Shown one piece after another: positions 34,489 through 43,183 of a stretch of DNA of 64,000 nt. The stretch is from Macrophomina tecta (lineage: Eukaryota > Ascomycota > Dothideomycetes > Botryosphaeriales > Botryosphaeriaceae): positions 868,001-932,000 of the forward strand of contig JAKSGN010000003.1 of the NCBI GenBank assembly GCA_024180945.1, read 5' to 3'. Below the pieces are notes generated by a model that did no database searches, had not been told where the DNA came from, and was given only the letters and a program-made list of their open reading frames with translations. A program made the translations under genes and the position numbers. Position 1 is the first letter of the stretch. Every line of letters starts with the position of its first letter.

Positions 34489-36657
34489 TCAATCAATCCT
34501 CGTGCTCCCAATCCAGCGAGTAAAAAAGGACCCGCTAACCACAACCGCGCCCACAAACCATGCCGGCCACCACACCAACCATAGCACGACCTGCGTCCAC
34601 AAGCCCCACACGTGCCACCCCATGGCGGCCTGCACCAGCACCTGTCTAACCGCGTCGACACCCACCCAGTCGCCCCTCGCCAGCCCTTTACCAACCAATT
34701 CCTGGCTGGCTACTCCCACAACCGTGACGGGGCTGAGGAGGACGAGCAGAGCGTACTGCAGGGCGGCGAGCAGGATGCGGCGATTTCTGGGTGAGGAGGG
34801 AGAGGGGTGGATGGGGCGGACGAAGGTGAGGGGCGCGGCGCAGAGGCCGACGAGGAAGGAGAGGGAGAAGTTGAGGGTGGCGAGTGCGGAGAAGAACATG
34901 CCTAGGAGGAGGAGGGATAGGCATTGGAGGAGGCAGCTTTCTTGCGGGGTCAGGGCCCGGTGCACGCGGGTCAGTAGGAAGGAGGTAGCTGCTGGAGCTG
35001 CGAGGCTGAGGACGGAGACGAGGATGAAGGCCGTGCCAAGATGCTATGGGTCGTGTGAGTATACTGAGTGATAGGATGTCTAGGCTAGCAGGAACTTACG
35101 TCACCGGGAGTGTGATTGAAGATGGTCAGAGGAACAAGTCCCAGGAAGTGGACGCCGCTGACGCACGCGAGAGGCAGAAGGAGGCTGCGCTCGACTGTTG
35201 TCAGGATGATAGATGGGACGACAGCGACCTTGTTGTCCTCCTTGATCACGGTCATGTCGGGCTTCTTTTCATCCTGAGAATCGGTGGATGCAGGCTTCTC
35301 TTCAGGAATGGGAGGACGTCCGCTTTGAACCCAAAGGCCTATAGCTGTTATGGTGAAATTGACAGCAATCAACATTGCGCTGGGCAGATAGGTTCCTATG
35401 CTGACGAAACGATTGGCTTGCATCAGAAGGTAAAAGAAAAAGCTCTGGTGTAGATGCTCGAGGAGGTTGTTCAAGCTGCGGAACAAACTCTCAACTGTCC
35501 TTCCCAGAGTCATCTCATCATGCCACCCATCTCCCACTGTCTGCAACGTCACCGCGTCAACGTGGTAAGGAATAAAGGCGCTGTGGGGGCCAGATGCATG
35601 TCCAAGACCCTGACTTATCATGCCGCGGAGCATAGTCTGGAGTCGTTCCTCGTAGCTGTCCTGGTGGTTCCACATGCGTTGAATTGTGCACCCAATGCCC
35701 ATTTGTCCACTCGCAATTGCCACAGCAGTGTTGAATAGGTCCAGGTTGGGCAGCTGCCCGTTGATGCCGTCATAGAGCACGTGCAGCTTGTCAAAACGAT
35801 GGCCCCAAGGACCTGCCGGATACTCAATGGCGACAGCTCCCTGAAGGGCACCACTCTTAAGGGGGAGGGGCTCAACTTTGGCGGGGTCATGGGTGTTGTG
35901 GTAAGCGTCAACCCAGGCTTGGGATCCTGCGGTGGTATCGCTGGTGATGAGCACTATGATGTCCTTAGACCAGAGCGACCATCCTGTACAACCATTAACT
36001 CAGGTCGCGAGGAAGGTAATATGCGGAGCTGTACTCTTGAAATAACGTGCGAGCGTCAGAGCCAGAGCAACGCCGCTCTGGTTAATTTCGCCCTTGACAG
36101 TTTCCCAAGAGGCAACCAGCACGACGGCCTCAGTCGCATCCGCACGCGGGCCCTGGAGCACTGCATACACGTTCTCTCCGACTATATCCTTCCCAGGGGT
36201 TTTGTAGGCGTATCTTTGGCGCGCCGTCTTCAGGCCGGTCGATTTCAGGAGCTCCTCCAGTTTCTGGCTCCGCCTGTGCAGTAGGGTCAGCCCCGACGCT
36301 CACTTTCACTCGCGGTTGACGGACTCGTGGACATCCTTGTCCATCAAAGCATGGACCTCATGTCTGTATGCGCGGAAGATGTTGTGCTCGCTGCCGCCGA
36401 AGTAGGTATGGACCTGGCCGGGCAACAGGGCGTTCTCGGAGATGTACGTCTGGCGCGAGTAGTCGTTCAATGGTAACAGGAACAGCCAGATGACGCCAAC
36501 GATGATGCACAGAGCGGACAGGTATGGCGGGATCTTAAGGACGCGGGCATCGCGGCGGAGGCCAAGAATGGCGGGAGCTTCGGAGGAGACAGAGGGTCAG
36601 TGGGCGGCGAGCGGGCGCGGGACACAGTGGACGGGGAGCAGTACCGAGCAGAGCCAT
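34489..36657 (-). CDS. GAA1: GPI transamidase component Gaa1
   Basis: Five exons on the minus strand: 36657-36645 (only 13 nt), 36577-36310, 36273-36035, 35983-35100 and 35043-34489, giving 652 aa. The N-terminus is RRDARVLKIPPYLSALCI, with a membrane helix at about residues 23-41. The luminal domain starts RQTYISENALLPGQVHTYFG and contains KDIIVLITSDTTAGSQAWVD. Several C-terminal membrane helices follow. Gaa1 is a subunit of the ER transamidase (with Gpi8, Gpi16, Gpi17, Gab1) that attaches GPI anchors to proteins. Intron 2 is just 36 nt (36309-36274): GTGAAA, branch CTGAC, acceptor ACAG. Without its removal the frame meets TGA at once. It shares a 192-bp promoter with RBD2 on the other strand. 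Confidence 0.92.
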
Positions 36658-36849
36658 TCCGGGAGCGTGCGGAGGTGCTCAGGCTATGGCAGCTTCATGG
36701 GCAGCGGGGCTGGGCCGGTGGTGGGAGTATTCTGGAGCTGCAGCTTGGCCGGCGTGTCGGCGTTTTGGGGCGCGTGTCCCGTCGCGTCGTCGTCCGCTCC
36801 GTCTTCCTCTCGGCGGCGCCCGCGCAGCTGTCCTCGCCCGCCAAACACC
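36658..36849. promoter_or_regulatory. 192-bp bidirectional promoter, GAA1 / RBD2
   Basis: The start codons of GAA1 (minus) and RBD2 (plus) are only 192 bp apart, so both must be driven from this segment. It is GC-rich with no evident TATA box. An open plus-strand frame runs through it in phase with RBD2 exon 1, but it overlaps GAA1 exons antisense. Confidence 0.6.
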
Positions 36850-37862
36850 ATGCCGCTCGCCATCCCCAATCTCAATCCTGCGCGCTTGCGCTCCTATATA
36901 TTCCGCCTGCCGCTGTGCACCCGTGTTATCCTGTTCATCATCGTTGCTCTCTGGGCCGCCTCCATCCTGACCCCAACTCTACGCGAGAAATGCGCCCTGA
37001 TTCCCGACCAGGTCAGCATAACCGCCGGTGAGTCCGCCGATGATCTGTTGCAGATCGGTCCTACGCAATTGCGACCTCTGCTGATTGCACTGCTCCTTGC
37101 AGCCTTCCGCCTGAACACATACCCCGTCACGCACGTTGGCCTCTTCCACACCTTGTTCAACCTGCTCGCCATAACGCCGCTGCTCGAGCGATTCGAAGCC
37201 GAACATGGCACTCTGGTGTCCTTTGCCCTCTTCTCCGGGCGTACGTTTACTGTTGCCAGTCCTACTCCCTCCATCTGCTTACCAGACTAGCCTTCGCGAC
37301 CCTTCCCGGCCTGCTATACATAGCCGTTGAGCGCGGACTTCTGCGAGGAAACACGGCTGTTCAAGGCGCAAGGTACACGACCAGCCTTGCCCATCTTCTT
37401 CACCGCTGACCTCAACAGTGTCTGGGTATTCCTTCTGCTGGCTGCTGAGGCTATGAAGACGCATAAAGCGAATCCATTCTTCAGGTACTCGTCACTCGCA
37501 CATCCCGGTCGTATCCGGCACTGACACCATGAAGCATCGGGCCCTACAAGATTCCAACCTGGGCTACTCCCCTCATCCTCATCCTCATCACGAGCTTTCT
37601 CGTTCCCAATACGAGTCTGATTGGCCACCTTTGCGGCGCTTTGGTAGGATATCTGTGGGGCTTGAACTACATCAAGTTCCTCGCGCCGCCTGAGAAGATC
37701 CTCCGCTGGATTGAGACCAAGCTGAATTTGCTTGTGAGACTACCACACTACGTTTCCGTGGACCGCTCAACCTTTGGTCGTTATGGCGTCCTGCCATCCT
37801 CCACTCCCATGGCTACCTTGCCGTCGGGTATGGCCGCTTCCTCTCAAAGGCTGGGACCGTAA
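36850..37862 (+). CDS. RBD2: Rhomboid intramembrane protease Rbd2
   Basis: Five exons, 36850-37027, 37103-37240, 37291-37372, 37419-37484 and 37535-37862, give 263 aa. The rhomboid core is TYPVTHVGLFHTLFNLLAIT then LLERFEAEHGTLVSFALFSG, with the catalytic serine in GASVWVF (S133) and catalytic histidine in IGHLCG (H186). The C-terminal LNLLVRLPHYVSVDRSTFGR and closing QRLGP are typical of Rbd2. This Golgi-type serine protease cuts transmembrane substrates; in Aspergillus and fission yeast it is needed for SREBP cleavage and hypoxic adaptation. Intron 1 (75 nt) is a multiple of three and stop-free; splicing nevertheless gives the expected join SITAAFRLNTYP. The introns are short (46-75 nt). 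Confidence 0.93.
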
Positions 37863-38671
37863 TTGTGTAGGTTGTTCTCGGATTGTCAATACAAGGCGTT
37901 GGATTCCTTGCACAATAATTGCATGCCCTTGTCGGTTTCGGCGCGAAAATGGGAATGGCGTCTTAAGGCAAAAGATGGATAAGTATGAAGATGCGCGAAA
38001 ACAAATATCTGCACACTGTCAACGAATGAGATTTGATGGCCATGCCGCATGGCCGACGCTCGATCTGAGGGAGATACAAAATACTGCGGTTGCTGTTGTG
38101 GAGAAATACTTCTTGATTGTATCCAATGAAAAAGTAACCGGCGCACATATATATTGCTTGGCCGAAGCTGTTCATGACTTTCGAACAAACGTGAAGCATT
38201 AAAGCACGCACACTTTGGTATCTGTTCAGGCGCTGAAGTGAGATTTGTCTTCTGCACTGCTCCCATCGCATGTACAGAGACATACAAGCATCCGGAAGCT
38301 CCCGATTGCGGGTCTCGTTTTGTGCTGGACCAGCCGCACAAACACTGGTACCGCGGCCGGCTTGAACCCTCTGGTATTCCTGGGACTGTAGCCGCATCGG
38401 CCGCATCCTCACGTCTCCTTGGATGTGCAGCAGTACTCTGTTCGAGGTGGTGATGTCAGGTCATCGCTTGGGACTGGAGCTTGCGAACGGCGCTCCGGAG
38501 GCTTAACAGTGGGTCGGCCCTTGCACTCTAAGCGATAATTTACTCTCCAAGCTGACTGCAATATACTCTATTACCAGCCCACACAAGTCCTAGGCCTTGT
38601 GCGCCAGGAAGACTGCAGTAGCAAATTCTTACTATATCTATTTAATAATCCTCCACTTTTACTTCAACAGC
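37863..38671. other. Intergenic, RBD2 3' region to tRNA-Ser
   Basis: No coding-like frame and no repeat seen. Sequence just before the tRNA is AT-rich (around 38630-38660). Confidence 0.5.
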
Positions 38672-38818
38672 GGCATAGTGCCAGAGTGGTTAATGGGTCA
38701 GACTTGAATGCTGAGCATTTAGTCATCTGATGGCTTCGGCCTCGCAAGGTAAATACACATTCGCACCATTTCGGAAGTCTTTCCTAATAGGTCTTTAGTT
38801 CGAATCTTGTCTATGTCG
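38672..38818 (+). tRNA. tRNA-Ser (anticodon UGA), interrupted twice
   Basis: The mature class II tRNA assembles from 38672-38708, 38725-38748 and 38799-38818. Acceptor GGCATAG pairs with CTATGTC, discriminator G73. D-stem CCA/TGG encloses GAGTGGTTAA. Anticodon stem TCAGA/TCTGA holds CT-TGA-A. The long variable arm GGC-TTCG-GCC marks it as serine type. T-stem GCAAG pairs with CTTGT around TTCGAAT. A 16-nt intron (38709-38724) lies at the normal site after A37. A second insertion (38749-38798) separates the 5' T-stem strand from the T-loop and must be removed for the T-arm to form. Because the insertion ends in AG, the B box still reads GTTCGAATC, so Pol III could recruit normally. Pairing is seen directly; removal is inferred. 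Confidence 0.85.
38749..38798 (+). other. Spliceosomal-like GT-AG insertion in the tRNA-Ser T-arm
   Basis: This 50-nt insertion begins GTAAAT, contains CTAAT at 38784-38788 and ends TTTAG, 10 nt past the branch-like A. Removal joins GCAAG to TTCGAAT and restores a five-pair T-stem with a standard seven-base loop. The boundary can slide by one G without changing the product. It has no run of four T, so it should not stop Pol III. Confidence 0.62.
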
Positions 38819-38864
38819 GGTAACTGGCAGTCGACTGGCAGTCAACGCTAGTTCGACTCAAGTA

Positions 38865-38880
38865 TTTTTGAATTTTTTTT
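38865..38880 (+). terminator. Pol III T-runs downstream of tRNA-Ser
   Basis: T5 at 38865-38869 and T8 at 38873-38880 are the first long T-runs after the gene, starting 47 nt past the discriminator base. They fit a Pol III terminator. Confidence 0.5.
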
Positions 38881-41800
38881 AAAAAAAATAATACATCTTT
38901 AGCCCTTAGTTCTGTAAAAAAAAAAAAGAAAAGAAAAAAGCTTCCTAGAGGCCACAGTGTTACGCCCGTGGGCTGAGAACCGGGCTAAATGGTTCTGCCA
39001 CCTCAGCAGTGATCCTCGGCCGTGGACAACGACCTCCGGCAGAAGAACTCGATTAGATTAGGGCTTTGGATCGTGGATCATCGTGACAATAACAGCGTGT
39101 TCTCTGACGTTGATTTTTTGATCAGTGGCTGAGGCGGTATTAGACGGCAGTGATACGTACTTACCATGCTTATAAATAATTTGAGGTCGTTTTGAGGGGG
39201 GGTTGCAGAAGCGCATCTTTGCGCCTTTTCTTTCTGCGCCTATCTGTTGCGGCTCTCTATTTCTACTGCGGATGATCTTAGGCATTATGAGGGTGCACCC
39301 GCGGTTGAATACGAACAGTTCGGTAATGTCATCACCGTCTCCTAGGCTAGATCCTCTATTGTACTGGGGCATCAGCACTGGCAGAACAGCCTGTGTTGAA
39401 GGTATTATGGGCTCCAGCGCTGCCTTTCCTCCCGCTGCAGCCTATAAATTCTCCCTTGGCTAACCGTGGTCCACCCTCTCAGCGTCGTCCCGTCATTGTG
39501 TGGTTGTCATTCGGTGTCGCGAACACACAAGAATGGACTGCTTTTTGCCTTTAGAAGGACATTTTTGCAAGGCTGGATTAGAAATTGCTCGAGTACCATG
39601 TGAGATAATTTGAGCACCGAGATCGGTTTCTGGTTTTAGTAATATTCTGGAATCATGGAGAGCAGGCACACGCGGTCAGGAATTCAGGTGCGTCCGCACG
39701 GGTTCCGTCATACTGAAGGTTACTTGCTCCAGGGCAAGCATACATCCGCTTCTCCGTCATGCTCCTGCTACTGCTCCTCCTCTTCCCTAATATGGCATCC
39801 GCACTCTCTCGGTTGGCTCTCCATGTTGCACGCTCTCATAACTCATTTTCAGAAATCCTTTGGCCCAGGCTTTGACTGATATCACGAACTTACGTTTGAG
39901 TCCCTCGTGCTGGTCAGTTGATCCACCACATTTCTCGTTTTTTCTACTTTGCGAGGTTCTCTCTCTCTTGGCCTCTACGTATCGGAAAGTTTCCTCTATA
40001 ATTGAGGCTATCGAAAATAGCTATATGGTCATGGGTTCAGCTGCTCTGCCCAAGTGCGCTGAACCCGCGCATCCGCCTGCCTGCCACCCGGCAATCTCGC
40101 AACTGCCAGTCCGACTAGACTCTGGCCTTGAAGCGACGAAAATGTTTCGACCTTCTTCCTCTCAACCATTTGTTCTTCTCGGCTGCTCTTCTCTACCAAT
40201 CGCCTCTCCGGACGTCTACAATGGTATCATATGGCGCCCGAGCTATGTCTCCAGAGGTTCTGGTGGCCGCTGAAGCTTTGTTTTTATGATATCGATGGAC
40301 GCGAGCCACTGAGCGAGGTAAAACGGTGTCGTACCAAAGGTATCACAAACGATTACCTTCGTGGCTACGCTCCCCTTATCGAGCCTGCGGCTTTGGCTGG
40401 ACCCTTGGACGCATTTTGGCGCATTCCGCTCCCCACTCGAACGATGCGCCCAAGACGTACACCCAACTCCGGAGAAGAATCCGCAATGGATACACAGAAG
40501 CCGACAAGCTTATCTCCGCTTTGGCACGCCTATCCAGGTCAGAAACCGGTCGCTCGATTCACACAGGCAAAGATTCCAGAGCTTCTTGGCCAAGACGATG
40601 CTCCCGAACTCACCGAGATAATCGAGTTCGTCGATCAGCATGACGAGCTGAAGCCGGGCGCCCACCCCGGGGTCTATCTACCTGTGGGCATTCCGAAGAA
40701 GCTAGGAAGGCTACAAATTGGTCATATAGGTATACGTGGAGCTGATATAGGTGTTGAGGGACGATAGATAAATCAATAACGCTTGAACATGCTGGCAGCT
40801 CAGCGTTGCTCAGCAGCGCTGACTACGTTACAAAAGAAAACTAATGCGATATAGATGGTTCGGCATGTTCAACTGCCTTCCAATGGTGGTCAAAGTCTCA
40901 GACATGTAGTAGTCACACTGCGCCGTATCTCGCATCCGCGCTGTTTGGCTAAACAACCTTGTGGTAAAGCCAACCCTATAGCATTCAATACCGCCCTCAG
41001 AGCCCCGGAAGCGCACAATAGGAGACATGGACAGTTTAAGGTAGGATTCTGGGCTTTCCCTATGGGCTTATGCTTTTCGGTCGCACCAACCCACTCTCCT
41101 CGATTGTTCCAGGAATAGGGCGAGAATCGAGCCCCGAGCTCACTCATATCACCACCTCTTCACCGCCGCCCCACTCTTTCTCCGAACACAATGCAGCGGA
41201 GGGTTAGATTCACAATAAGCACGGCCTCTAACCACCGCACAACAGCAGCCACGAAGAGGCCGCGCGTGCATTCACACTGTGCCGTCCAATCAGTCACATA
41301 GAAACGGTCAAGACCAACCGCAGGAGCCGATGCAAGAATAAAGCGAGAAATCGGCCAACAAACTGCACCAGAGATCCTTCGCGCCGCTCCATCCCATCGG
41401 TCCATCTCAAGAAAAAGAGGGAGATTCCGCAGCCTACGTCCATCGACCCGCGTCAGCCCCCTCCAATACCAAGGTATGCACGCGGACGCCGGAGAAGGCG
41501 AAGGGGAAGAGGAAAGTAAGAAGAGGAAAAAAAAAAAAATAAGTAAATAGCGGTCAGCCACGCACAAGCTGATTGATCATAACAGGCCGAGCGGCTAAAA
41601 ATAATCAGATGATGCGATGCGATGCTAGGGCGCACAGCATAAGGCGGAGATCTGACAGCCTGCATGTCATGGAGGAGAAGGATGTTGTGGAACGTCGACC
41701 TCGTTTTTGCAATCGGCCTTCTGGAACAGTCCTTTTTCGGCTGCCACGTCAGATGCGATCGGCCCGGAAGACGGATATGCGTGCACATGCAGACGTGATG

Positions 41801-42243
41801 ATTCCCGAGGGTTTTGTGCACACTTTTGATTGCGAGACTAAAAGTTGCGCTCGAGAGCCGAGATATCCAGAGTGGTTCATTGTTCGTATTTACGTAGTCA
41901 AATGGTTCATCGATAGACAAAGGCATGTGGTCGAGCTCATTAAAGTCATTCAATTCTTGTTCCTGAGACTGATGCGTACCATTCGCTCTTTTTGGTACGC
42001 AGAATGATAACGGAATGTCTAGACATCAATGTCCTAATAGAACAGGACATTCCGCTGAAAGCCAACGCCTACAACCAGCCAAATGACAGAAAGGTTCCAT
42101 CCAGAGGCGTCCGTGCGGAGTCTCCGATGCGGGTGATAATGCGGGGAGAAGAAGGGAAATCGTAAGACGAAACCAGATCGTCGGGACCACCAGCACTTGG
42201 CAGTGTGACAGCTCGAAGGCAACAATAAATGCCGCTCACTATC
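38881..42243. other. Gene-poor region, possible element remnants
   Basis: No gene is firmly supported. From 38958 the sequence starts TGTTACGCCCGTGGGC and a TATA-like CTATAAATTC lies at 39442, which resembles an LTR, but I find no clear end or target-site duplication. A minus-strand frame at 39372-39058 and a plus-strand frame at 40231-40767 (178 residues, VGIPKKLGRLQIGHIGIRGA near the end) look less random than the rest but have no family I know. BRN1 ends at 42244. Confidence 0.4.
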
Positions 42244-43183
42244 TTACATGCAAGCAGCACCGTCGATGCCCTAATATTACCCAATGTGGTTAGCGAGTGA
42301 TCTTGGAGGAAGGTGAATGGGGTGATGTTCGACTTACAATAACCTTGCCGTTCACCCACTCGCCATCCTGAGATGCGAGGAAAGCAACGACGCGAGCAAT
42401 ATCGATGGGCTGGCCGACGCGGTTGTGGGGAGACCAGGTAGCGGCGTACTCATCAACCTGCTCGTTGGTGAGGTTCTCGCCGTTGGGGATGTACTCCTTG
42501 CAGACAGCGTGGTACATGTCGGTCTTGATACCACCGGGGGCGACGCAGTTGACCGTGATCTTCTTGTCACCAGCATCAATGGCCATGCAGCGGACAAAAG
42601 TCTCGATGGCACCCTTGCTGCCGGAGTAGAGAGTGTGCTTGGGGACACCCTTGGCCTGACCGGTGATGGAGCCCATCAGGATGATGCGGCCGCCTTCGGA
42701 CATATGCTTGTAGGCCTCGCGGGCGACGAAGAACTGGCCGCGGGTGTTGATGTTCATGACGCGGTCGTACTCCTCCTCGGTGACGTCCTTCAAGTGACCG
42801 AAGGAGACGACGCCGGAGTTGGAGCAGCAGATGTCGAGCTTGCCGTAGTGCTCAACAACCTTGTCCATGAGGGCAATGGTCTCGGAGACGTTTGCAACGT
42901 TGGCCTTGACGGCAATGGCATCAGAGCCGATCTCGTTCTTGATCTGAGCAACGACCTTCTCGGCGGCCTCGGAGCTGTTGGCGTAGTTGACGACGACCTT
43001 GGCACCACGGCGGGCGAGCTCCAGGGCCATCTCCTTCCCGATCCCACGGCCTGTGATGCGAGTGGTTAGGGGCAGATGGTCATGCAAAAGTCAGCGCTAC
43101 TCACCAGAGCCAGTGACGACGGCGACCTTGCCCTCCAAGCTCCAGCTGGGGACGCTGCCGTTAGGACCGTTGCCGACTGCCAT
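42244..43183 (-). CDS. BRN1: 1,3,8-trihydroxynaphthalene reductase (DHN-melanin)
   Basis: Three exons on the minus strand: 43183-43105, 43050-42338 and 42270-42244, giving 272 aa; the last exon encodes just GIDGAACM. An SDR with TGSGRGIG (24-31), Ser154 in MGSITGQAK, Tyr168 and Lys172 in YSGSK, and the naphthol-reductase signatures [26 protein letters not shown] and [20 protein letters not shown]. It uses NADPH to reduce 1,3,8-trihydroxynaphthalene to vermelone in DHN-melanin synthesis and is the target of tricyclazole-type inhibitors. Sequence and length match the Dothideomycete Brn1 type closely. About 5 kb downstream in the genome (upstream in the same orientation) lies CMR1, its expected activator, so this is part of a melanin locus. 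Confidence 0.95.

Noticed and set aside
36490..37290. Plus-strand frame that would extend RBD2 upstream by 120 residues
   Set aside because: It runs antisense through GAA1 exons 1-2 and through RBD2 introns; the rhomboid family begins near the ATG at 36850.
38849..38864. AGTTCGACTCA, a B-box-like motif just after tRNA-Ser
   Set aside because: No T-stem pairing and no A box in reach; not a second tRNA.
41100..41160. Minus-strand TCGATTC motif resembling a tRNA T-loop
   Set aside because: Flanking bases do not form a five-pair T-stem and no matching acceptor or D-arm was found.
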